Assembly: GCF_000499385.1 (NCBI RefSeq)
Contig: NW_013651856.1
Span: 1-11,215 of the forward strand
DNA from: Eimeria necatrix
Lineage: Eukaryota; Apicomplexa; Conoidasida; Eucoccidiorida; Eimeriidae
Direction of reading: 5' to 3'
Length of the DNA stretch: 11,215 nucleotides
Shown piece by piece: positions 1 to 7,147 of the stretch (position 1 is the stretch's first letter; each line of letters starts with the position of its first letter). The translations under genes were made by a program, and so were the position numbers. The notes below the pieces were generated by a model. It was not told where the DNA came from and searched no databases. It saw only the letters and a list, made by a program, of their open reading frames with translations.

Positions 1-209
1 CATCCGTACAGTCGTCACTTCTAAGTGTCTCTTCAAGAAAGCGCAACATTACATTCTTGCCCTAGGCGAATAGCGAAACATACTTTGGGGACTGCTGCAA
101 ATGTACTTCCCTTGGAAACTGTTCTCTGTAAATGCCAATGCGCCTAATTTAGATCTAACTGCTCATTAAACAACAGCATTCGTCCGCAGTTGAAGTAGAC
201 CTCGGTTTA

Positions 210-431
210 ATGATCTTTAGCATGGGAGCGGTGGTGCATGGCAGCGAATTAGTTAGCGAGAGAAACACTGTGCTCTACAGTCAAAGAACCACTATGGTTG
301 AAAATGCGATGCGCTGGACAGCCGCGCAGTTGCAAGACGTCGCCAGGCTAGGAGGCAGGAACGCTGCAAATACCTTTACTGGAATCATGAAGTCGGGAAC
401 GGAGCACGGCTGCGACAACTTCAGGAGGTGA
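210..431 (+). CDS. Short open frame inside the left repeat copy, doubtful
   Basis: This is an ATG-initiated frame of 73 codons with no recognised domain, signal peptide or membrane segment. Its first 47 codons are nucleotide-identical or synonymous with the frame at 10444. After that most differences change the amino acid, and the stop is lost in the other copy. The end overlaps a sequence matching a eukaryotic 5' splice site (AGGTGAGT, 426-433), so it could be a first exon. The matching site in the right copy reads GGTGCGT, a weaker fit. Carriage by a repeat, short length and non-synonymous drift make a spurious frame or a decayed fragment more likely than a working gene. Confidence 0.12.
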   Translation: MIFSMGAVVHGSELVSERNTVLYSQRTTMVENAMRWTAAQLQDVARLGGRNAANTFTGIMKSGTEHGCDNFRR

Positions 432-474
432 GTGAAAATCCGTCAAATGCCAACCAGAGAGTTATTGTGCTTGC

Positions 475-542
475 CGCGCTGACTGGAAAGTTGTGGTGTC
501 TGGAAAGTTGTGGTGTCGCGCTGACTGGAAAGTTGTGGTGTC
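475..542. repeat. Minisatellite-like expansion of a 17-bp unit
   Basis: The unit CTGGAAAGTTGTGGTGT occurs exactly at 483-499, 500-516 and 525-541. The first two are head to tail and the third is offset by the 8-bp spacer CGCGCTGA. A larger 26-bp segment is therefore repeated at 475-500 and 517-542. The right-hand repeat copy has only one diverged version of this unit (near 10711-10735), so the expansion arose in the left copy after the two copies separated, or was lost in the other. Confidence 0.9.
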
Positions 543-774
543 CTCCAGCAGAGCATGCTGCAAGACATGGGTTTTAGCCAATAGAGAGCAACTGACAGGG
601 TTTGTGATAACAGCAAGTAAGTTCCTTTTTTTTTGCGACGAGGCCGGATAGTTGGGAGAAGCGACACATTCTGCCTGGCTGTCATAAGATGCAACGGAGG
701 TGAACGCTATCTGGATTTAGAATACAATGTTCCACACGCGTGACAAATAATGCAGAAGCAAATCGAGAAAATGG

Positions 775-897
775 CAGGGTTTGTGATACCAGAACGTATG
801 CTTCTTCTTTTTTGCGACGAGGCCGAATAGTTGAGAGAAGCGGCACATTTTGCCTGGCTGTCATCAGATGCGACGGAATTGAACGTGATCTGGATAC
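775..897. repeat. Partial third copy of the end-repeat family
   Basis: Aligns without gaps to 596-718 at a fixed offset of 179 bp, with about 17 differences in 121 bases (about 86 percent identity by hand count). A related segment is found at 10878-10955. The shared core is a T-rich run followed by GCGACGAGGCCG and, further on, GAGAAGCG. The left repeat block and this copy together make a diverged tandem pair. The region between them (722-774) has no obvious structure. Confidence 0.85.
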
Positions 898-967
898 AGA
901 AGCAAATCATTCATTTGAGTGCACTGCCTATTTCTGTTTGCAATCATTAAGCGTTAGGCCCTCACCA

Positions 968-1111
968 ATGCAGCTCCAAGCCGTCAGCGCCAACACTGCC
1001 AGCAGAGAGGCACACCAACGCTTCTTCGCACGCTTGCAAGAAGCGCAATGTGGCAGAGCGCCACGTGGGCGCTACGCGCTGGACCTCAGAGAGCAGTTGA
1101 ACGCTGCATAA
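968..1111 (+). other. GC-rich open segment, possible exon remnant
   Basis: The frame stays open from 740 to a TAA at 1109-1111, but the first ATG is at 968, giving 47 codons. Composition changes in this part: it is richer in G and C than its surroundings, and its third codon positions lean toward C and G. The peptide is rich in Ala, Arg, Gln and Glu and contains the stretch REAHQRFFARLQEAQ, which could form a charged helix. I do not recognise a family. It may be the 3' end of a lost gene, or chance. Confidence 0.15.
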
Positions 1112-1540
1112 GTTTTTAAGAAACACTGGCATTTGCCATGTCCCTGTTGCAAAACATTCTTTTATGTTTGCCGTGTACCATGCAACCAAGTCGAGAAGCA
1201 GCATATCTTTCTTGTTCGCAACATTGTGGCTGCGGTGCAGTCTTTTGCAGCCCTAGAACTGATGGTCTATTCAGGAAGTACGTTCGACGGTCTACAGGGC
1301 ATTCCAGTGATTGGCATGATCTTTATGTTTCTAGCGAATACAAGCGCCGTTTCCTGCAGCCATGTTCTGTCCGCAGCTGAAGTTGCGAAGGCGTTGTAAG
1401 CGCGGCTAGCTTCACCATAGTGTCACACCTTAGGAGTTTGTTCTATCATCGAAATATCTTTGGTGGGCGTTTTCCCGGCCAATCCAACAACAATGCAGTC
1501 TCTGGAGAGGTGTAGTTCATGACATTCCTCCATCGATTCA
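1112..1540. other. No supported feature
   Basis: A plus-strand frame is open at 1133-1399 but has no ATG in its first 43 codons and no recognised domain. A second frame overlaps it at 1138-1380. Nothing else was found on either strand. Confidence 0.5.
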
Positions 1541-1700
1541 AGTATAAATCTCAAATTGCCGTAAAGCATTTTGATTCCTATTTTTAGTACATAATTTCTA
1601 ATTTAGCGAGCTATTACGCATTTTTTAAAGAATAGCTATTTTTATATAAATCAAAGAATCATATTAAATGTAATTTATATTTATACTTTTATAGTTATGC
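1541..1700. other. AT-rich island
   Basis: Base composition falls sharply here. Line 1621-1680 contains only 7 G or C bases out of 60, and 1561-1620 has about 17 of 60. The tract mixes short A and T runs with no simple-sequence period. Possible roles are a spacer, a matrix-attachment-like segment or a decayed insertion. Nothing in the sequence decides between them. Confidence 0.7.
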
Positions 1701-1710
1701 AGATTCATCA

Positions 1711-1912
1711 CGCTTTTGGAGCAACAGCTAAGAGCAACGATAACATGAGCCAAGCCCTTTCCGGTATTAAGGAAGTATGTTTTAAATAAGAAAACCTACA
1801 TGCCGTGCTGAACTTCATGGCTCTTTTGCAGCCGAGAGTGAAATCAAGGATAGCATGAGCTAGGTTCTTTTCGATGTCAATGAAGAACGTTTTGAATGCA
1901 AGTACCTATATG
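1711..1912. repeat. Old tandem duplication, 110-bp period
   Basis: Segment 1739-1802 aligns without gaps to 1849-1912, with 19 differences in 64 positions (about 70 percent identity). By hand count 15 of the 19 differences are transitions. Weaker similarity reaches upstream to 1711 and 1821, where both units share CTTTTG followed by a G/C-rich motif. Absence of gaps with a strong transition excess suggests slow point-mutation decay rather than rearrangement. Neither unit encodes a recognisable product. Confidence 0.7.
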
Positions 1913-2380
1913 TGGCAGCGCAGCACGCGAAGCATCTACTAGCCGCAGCGTTCTCTCGTTTTGCTGGCGTTTTATTCAAATTATGCAAATGCGCATTTCA
2001 CACGGTCGTGGAATGCTTCTGAGTGGTCCGCAGTTGTTGCGAAGCACGCATCGACAGGACGTATGCTACCTCTTGTTAAAAGCTTTTGGTCCAGCCTAAC
2101 CACCCGCCCATACTAATGAAGCCTCACAACAAGTTTTGCTGCATTTTCATTTTTCTGCCATGCGCAACGAATTTGTCCAAATTGATAATCCAAGCAACGA
2201 AATAAAGATTAAAATAACGTAACGCCTGACTTGTTCGCACTCACAAAATGCATTTAGACTCCGCGCGTTTCACCTGACGACGCGACCAACTAGGTTGCAC
2301 CACAGTTTGCTTGCAAGAAAAACGATACATGCAGAATGAATCGGGAATGGGACCTGAATATCCCCATGCTCCATGATTTT
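1913..2380. other. No supported feature
   Basis: Only short open frames of 60-70 codons are present. An AATAAA hexamer occurs at 2201-2206 on the plus strand, in an A-rich context, but no upstream gene supports it as a polyadenylation signal. Confidence 0.5.
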
Positions 2381-2815
2381 TCAGAGTGTTCCAGGGAATG
2401 AACGATGGGCCATGTTCAGTGTGCGCTGCACGCACATCGAAAACGTCCCTCTTTGCGTGTCTACAGGCCTATGTAAGTGCTGTCTTTGACGTGTCAGGGC
2501 GGTTATGGTGCACGGCACGTCCCCTTCTCTCTGGAAACGTCTTTTGTAAACCGTTCTTTCTGGCCGCTGATGCGATGGTGACGGCGCAGCGCAAATATTG
2601 AAAACAATGTGTAGATGCACTTGCTCAAATGGAGAATCAAAATGCACTGCATTAAGGCACAGGACAGGGTCGTTCACACGTCGTCTCTCTCCTTTTGTCG
2701 GATCCGTACGCTTTGAAGCGGAAGACACTCTTGCTATTGTTTTGTTGTCCTTTTGCATTTTCAGCGCAACACTGGCGAAGGCCAAAACAGGACACTAACC
2801 GCCAGCTGGTGCGTT
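2381..2815. other. Overlapping open frames, unlikely coding
   Basis: The minus strand is open at 2381-2785, with the first ATG at 2758 (125 codons). It is rich in Arg, His and Gln without a recognised motif. The plus strand is also open at 2386-2601 and 2598-2798. A good 3' splice-site match, a T-rich tract ending in CATTTTCAG (2756-2764), lies on the plus strand. No flanking exon could be joined to it convincingly. Confidence 0.3.
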
Positions 2816-3875
2816 CTAAATGCATGGAAAGTGAAGTAGACTAGCATGTGAGAGCACAGACGACATGTCTTTCTCGCACAGGACAGACTGGCCACTAAGG
2901 GGAGGCTGAGACAGCACACGCAAGCTAAGTATGTGGGAACAAATCACTTGCGGAGGAGGTGCTGCTTCTTTGTTGACACTACCAACAAAGTTCAATGAAG
3001 ATTGTTGAACAATAAAAGATTGCCTACAGCCTAGGTTTGAGAACGTTTCTGTTACGTGTGACATGTCTAGACAATGCCAAGTTACGTTATTGCTGCGCAT
3101 TCCGGTTGAAGGTGTGTTTTCCAGTTTCGCAGCCAACCTATTAGGCATCCAAACATTCAAGTCGGCGAAAACGGAAGTCTCCGATACAGTTGCTGCTAGA
3201 TACTAAAAATGCTCGACGCATCAAAGTGCTGCCGGTTTGCTAGAAAGTATGTTCTATAGAAGAGCGTATTTTAGAAGCTGTGCAGTGCGTAAACTCTCCA
3301 GGGGCTATGGCGTCTTCTCGTTGTTCTGTCAGTTGAAGACGTTCAGTGTTTTGAAACAAAGGAATGAATACTCCAACGGAGCTGAGCATGTTTTCGTACA
3401 ATTGCGAACATTGAAATATCTATTAGACTTTCTTCGGTTTTGTGCAGGAAGTGAGAGCCTTTAGCGAGCAGATTAAGGTTGTCTCTGGCATAACGTACAC
3501 GTGTAGAACAAACACCAGGCTTTGCAGGAAATGTCGCCTACATTGCAATGCTGTATGTTTAGTTTTCGCTTTCGCTGAGTAGAGTAAAGCAGCTGGCGTG
3601 TCGGCAAGTTTCATTTTAAGCAAGGTTTGCAATGTGTTTCTGCAAGCCTCCATGCACACAAAATTTAAGTTATGTGTGAGTCAAAGGCGTAATGGCGGGG
3701 CCTCATAAAACGTCCAAAGTCGTATTATTTTAATGTTTGGCATAGTATGTACGTCCGGTTTAGTCCTAAATGCCCTTTAGGACAGCAAGAAAATTTAAAT
3801 TGTTGCCCTGTTATTTTCAAAGTTTCTGTTTTCTCTGAATAACTCATCAGTGCACAAGTACAACAGGCATCCGCA
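2816..3875. other. No supported feature
   Basis: Contains scattered frames under 115 codons on both strands and no gene I can support. A minor hairpin with 8-bp arms (CTTTGTTG at 2968-2975, CAACAAAG at 2983-2990, 7-nt loop) is within what chance would give. Confidence 0.5.
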
Positions 3876-3889
3876 TCCGCGGCCGCGGA
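3876..3889. repeat. 14-bp perfect palindrome, GC-only core
   Basis: TCCGCGGCCGCGGA reads the same on both strands. The 12-bp core is entirely G and C with four CpG steps, set in surroundings that are AT-rich (3720-3850). No gene start is evident beside it. It could be a protein-binding site for a dimer, or chance. Confidence 0.8.
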
Positions 3890-4191
3890 ACCTTCCAGTG
3901 AGGTTTTGTGTGTTTGTAGTATCTGTACATCTATTTGCTTCTTATCACATTTGTTCTGAGTTTGCAGTCAAAAGTAACCTGCTCGCGCCACAGCTCACTA
4001 GTGAGTTCTCATGCCGGACTAAAAGTCAAGCAACCAAAGACGAGCGATGAAGCTTTTGATTCTCCTTTTGGTCATACACTTTTGCATCCCTACATTCCAT
4101 GCTGACCGCGATTTTTGGTTCAAGAAAATTCAGACCCTCAATGCTATTTGCCACTGTCCAAGCTTCACTGAACGCATGACAAGCTGGTGTC
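3890..4191. other. No supported feature
   Basis: Two plus-strand frames of 66 codons abut at 4047. The second (from 4047) opens with a hydrophobic run, MKLLILLLVIHFCIPTFHA, that resembles a signal peptide, but the 66-codon frame carries no recognised domain and ends at 4247. Confidence 0.35.
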
Positions 4192-4764
4192 TTAATGCAT
4201 TTTTACCGTGGGCTGTTTTCTGCATATGCGTCGTCCTCCAAAAATAGTAGCGTGATAGCCTAATTTCGATTCTGCTGGTGTGCTGTGTGATTTTGACAAA
4301 ACAGAAATTATAGGAAAAAATTTTGAGCAATTGAATATTCTGTCTCCACATGTCAGCGCATTTAGATAATGTCGTGCCATTGCTTGGAGCCAATGGATAA
4401 ATGTTAAGCAGAATTTACTATGCCTGTTTGGCCCTCGAGCGAGTGCACGTCTTGTTAATAACATGCTCCTCAAAAAGGCTGTGCGCCTCATGTGCCGTCC
4501 CACAGGCCAGTCACAAATCAGGCGCGTTATGCGGGTCATTCTGAAGCTTGCAACTAACCGCGCGTTAGTCTCCGGTGAGCATACGGTGGATTGTTGACGC
4601 GGATCTCTTGGAATGGCGAAGAACGTCAAGCGTACCATGAATACCTCTTTCCCCCTCTGAACTAGGATTATGTCGTCTTCGTTAGTTCCTGCAAGCACTT
4701 GGGACACGTTACGCAAATTTGAAAGGGTGGCTTGCCTTAGCAAAAATGAGCATAGACTAATCAA
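4192..4764 (-). CDS. Open frame without recognisable product, doubtful
   Basis: The minus strand is open for about 190 codons ending at 4192. The upstream-most start-like codon is TTG at 4764, and the first ATG is at 4638 (148 codons). No catalytic motif, domain or repeat was recognised. The protein is rich in Arg, Leu and Ser, and its upstream part reads like a soluble segment. By a simple base-composition model at about 45 percent GC, a frame this long is expected only a few times in a hundred windows of this size, which is weak evidence. It could be an exon, a pseudogene remnant or chance. Confidence 0.12.
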   Translation of the reverse strand: MISLCSFLLRQATLSNLRNVSQVLAGTNEDDIILVQRGKEVFMVRLTFFAIPRDPRQQSTVCSPETNARLVASFRMTRITRLICDWPVGRHMRRTAFLRSMLLTRRALARGPNRHSKFCLTFIHWLQAMARHYLNALTCGDRIFNCSKFFPIISVLSKSHSTPAESKLGYHATIFGGRRICRKQPTVKMH

Positions 4765-5628
4765 GTTACAAAGGAGTAACCGTTTTCTCCTATTTTCGGC
4801 TGGTACCGATTCCGTGCAAAACGCAAGTGTTTCCCCGCATTTGCTTTTGACAATGTGAAGTGTGTATTACAATTGCTCAGAAAGTCTGTTAAACAAATAA
4901 AGCAGATAACCGCCGATATTAATATTGAGGGAAAAGCGTCTGCGTACATTACCTGTCTCTATGATGCATTATGTGCACTGCATGGCCGTCACAAGGCGGC
5001 GTGCTCGGAGCAAAGCTGTAGTTGCAAACAATTTGTGAATAATAATGCCTCCAGGATGCCTTCGCTTTCGCTTGGTTGTTTGTGTAGAAAAACTTTATTA
5101 GTTTCATGTCTTGCTTCTGTGCTGCTATGGCTTCCTCGATTACGTGAAACTTAGCTTTGAGTATGTAGCCGCCGCTTGCTCTATTTCAAGACTCACTGGC
5201 CCCAAGTTCAGTGAGCATGCTTGTGCTCTCAAACGAAAAGACAGTCTATTGAGGCTTGTCTGGGAACTCAAGCTATTGTTCGTTCAGCACGTGAGCTGAA
5301 TAGGTACAATAAAGAAACTCGTTGACAGTGTGACGGAGCGATACTTAGGAAAAGGTGTATAATTGCAGCGCCCGGTGATATGATGCCTTCTGTTCTGACT
5401 TTACTGACACGCAAGATGGCGAATGACAATTAAACACTTTTCGGTGCATAAAGGGCACCCACAGATAGACCACGTTCAGACAAATCTTCTCGGAAATCGT
5501 CGGAGCTAGTACCTCTTACGTTCACTCAATCGACGTTGGCCTAGGGCTCTTCGTTCAGGTAAATATTTAGCTGATATGATAAACTCTGGAGCTCTTCTGG
5601 TGAACAACCAGGTTGTAGGTGTCACATA
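4765..5628. other. No supported feature
   Basis: Contains plus-strand frames of 99 codons (4855-5154) and 62 codons (5111-5299), neither resembling a known protein. AATAAA hexamers occur near 4895 and 5308, without a supporting gene. Confidence 0.5.
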
Positions 5629-5654
5629 ACTAGCACTTCTACACACGTGCTAGT
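5629..5654. repeat. Inverted repeat, 8-bp stem with 10-nt loop
   Basis: ACTAGCAC at 5629-5636 is perfectly complementary to GTGCTAGT at 5647-5654. It ends 6 bp before the first unit of the 124-bp tandem duplication begins. A stem of this size can occur by chance, so its position is the only reason to list it. Confidence 0.6.
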
Positions 5655-5660
5655 CGTTAA

Positions 5661-5910
5661 CGGCAAGTTTAGAGCATGTGGTCCATGCCAAGAATATGCA
5701 TCTGAAAAAACGTATAAAAAAAACAGCCATAGTAATCCCGAGAAGCATTTTTCTCAATGAGCATGTACAAGCATTCTAAAAGCGCGGCAAGTTTAGAGCA
5801 TGTGGTCCATGCCAAGAATATGCATCTGAAAAAACGTATAAAAAAAACAGCCATAGTAATCCCGAGAAGCATTTTTCTCAATGAGCATGTACAAGCATTC
5901 TAAAAGCGCG
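5661..5910. repeat. Exact tandem duplication, 124-bp unit
   Basis: 5661-5786 and 5785-5910 are identical over 126 bp with a period of 124, so the two units share the dinucleotide CG at their junction. Outside these limits the copies differ immediately (5660 against 5784, 5787 against 5911). The unit contains A-rich runs. No substitutions were found, so the event is recent, homogenised, or an assembly artefact. A short frame beginning at ATG 5881 straddles the end of the second unit and is probably not a gene. Confidence 0.97.
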
Positions 5911-6115
5911 AGAATGTTTGTCGACGAACTCATGAACTGCGGCATGATGCTTTGTTTTCCAGGCCCAACATATCCGCGATTGCTTTCAGTTTCTGCATTA
6001 ATTTGTGAGGGACACTACACATTTTCTGCACTCGCGAAGGTGGCGAGACTCTATGTGATATCTGCTGCCCTTGAAAGAAATGAATAGGAGAGCTTTTGTT
6101 TTTGTCGTGAAGTGC
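5911..6115. other. Spacer between two tandem duplications
   Basis: About 205 bp of unique sequence separates the 124-bp and 514-bp duplications. The plus frame from 5881 remains open to 6087 but shows no recognisable domain. Confidence 0.5.
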
Positions 6116-7142
6116 CGTCACAGCTCGTAGTTTAACATTTACACTGTTTTTAATGACGCTTCAAGCAACGAATTTTCCCCGAAACTTTAGTTGGTACGTT
6201 TAAGCTATTTCAAGGAAGCCCAAAACCTGCTGGTGCTGTTAGTCCTGGTTTGATACGTGCTGGCTCACTGATTGTGCTCGTCCATTCCATGGCAAACGTG
6301 TAGGGCGCGAAAATCGCCCTGTAGCTGAGCAGTCGACATTAATGCAGCAAATGCAGTGAAAAATTTCAAAGCGCAAGATTATTTGCTGCGATTTTTTGAC
6401 AGAACGCTCACGCGGCATTTTCGAACTAAGTGATGCACTCATATTTTGTAACGCTCGAGCATTCAGCAAGCTACTGTCAGAATATGTTAGCACACTGCTT
6501 TGCTTGGAAGCATGCTAAACGCCCTGCTTGCCTACGTAACAAACAAATTCACAAGCAGTGTGCTGCTTAAGGCCTTATCATAGCGTATCGACTTCACGAA
6601 GCGTAGTTAGGGGCAGTGCACAGCAGCAACGTCACAGCTCGTAGTTTAACATTTACACTGTTTTTAATGACACTTCAAGCAACGAATTTTCCCCGAAACT
6701 TTAGGTGGTACGTTTAAGCTATTTCAAGGAAGCCCAAAACCTGCTGGTGCTGTTAGTCCTGGTTTGATACGTGCTGGCTCACTGATTGTGCTCGTCCATT
6801 CCATGGCAAACGTGTAGGGCGCGAAAATCGCCCTGTAGCTGAGCAGTCGACATTAATGCAGCAAATGCAGTGAAAAATTTCAAAGCGCAAGATTATTTGC
6901 TGCGATTTTTTGACAGAACGCTCACGCGGCATTTTCGAACTAAGTGATGCACTCATATTTTGTAACGCTCGAGCATTCAGCAAGCTACTGTCAGAATATG
7001 TTAGCACACTGCTTTGCTTGGAAGCATGCTAAACGCCCTGCTTGCCTACGTAACAAACAAATTCACAAGCAGTGTGCTGCTTAAGGCCTTATCATAGCGT
7101 ATCGACTTCACGAAGCGTAGTTAGGGGCAGTGCACAGCAGCA
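6116..7142. repeat. Tandem duplication, 514-bp unit, two differences
   Basis: Unit 1 spans 6116-6629 and unit 2 spans 6630-7142, at a constant offset of 514. Reading base by base, I find only G6158/A6672 and T6191/G6705, both in the first 76 bp, before the units diverge at 6629/7143. Each unit contains a 12-bp inverted repeat (6489-6500 with 6553-6564, and the same at 7003-7014 with 7067-7078). Each also contains a 6-bp stem AGGGCG/CGCCCT at 6302-6320 and its copy. An 84-codon minus-strand frame appears identically in both units but resembles no known protein. A falsely duplicated heterozygous haplotype in an assembly would look the same. Confidence 0.97.
6489..6564. repeat. 12-bp inverted repeat inside the 514-bp unit
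   Basis: AGCACACTGCTT at 6489-6500 is the exact reverse complement of AAGCAGTGTGCT at 6553-6564, separated by 52 bp. The right arm overlaps a smaller hairpin (AAGCAG, loop TGTG, CTGCTT), so two alternative folds are possible. The structure is duplicated at 7003-7078. Confidence 0.8.
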
Positions 7143-7147
7143 GCATA

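Larger units (their letters stand above)
2..721. repeat. Dispersed repeat block, left copy (LTR-like or segmental)
   Basis: This block aligns in direct orientation with 10235-10982. Shared segments, in order, are the first 40 or so bases (2-42 with 10235-10275), a 50-bp segment (122-171, one difference from either right-hand unit), a segment beginning at 208 that matches 10442 onward, and a distal part with a poly-T tract (552-716 with 10834-10975). The left copy holds about 47 bp at 43-110 that the right copy lacks. It lacks about 90 bp that the right copy has near 10735-10825. Positions 172-207 are unrelated to the right copy. The left edge may extend beyond the window. No gag, pol or transposase reading frame and no convincing primer-binding site was seen, so the class of repeat is unknown. 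Confidence 0.85.

Noticed and set aside
443..984. Minus-strand frames (443-694 and 682-864, with a third at 10745-10984) that share a peptide resembling LLxTxRPRRxK in all three repeat copies.
   Set aside because: The likeness follows from nucleotide homology. Nearly all differences between copies change the amino acid, so there is no sign of selection on this protein.
1366..2050. Similar words TCCGCAGCTGAAGTTGCGAAG (near 1369) and its 3-bp shorter form (near 2026).
   Set aside because: Too short once a gap is allowed, and the flanks do not align, so chance cannot be excluded.
2756..2764. Good 3' splice-site match with a T-rich tract on the plus strand.
   Set aside because: No upstream donor or coding exon could be linked to it, and T-rich tracts ending in CAG occur by chance.
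4047..4247. Frame with a hydrophobic, signal-peptide-like start.
   Set aside because: It has only 66 codons and no mature domain, and an antisense frame covers the same DNA. Kept only as a remark.
6305..6314. GCGCGAAAA inside each 514-bp unit, resembling an E2F-type promoter site.
   Set aside because: A single 9-bp match with no promoter or gene nearby; it also forms part of a small hairpin.
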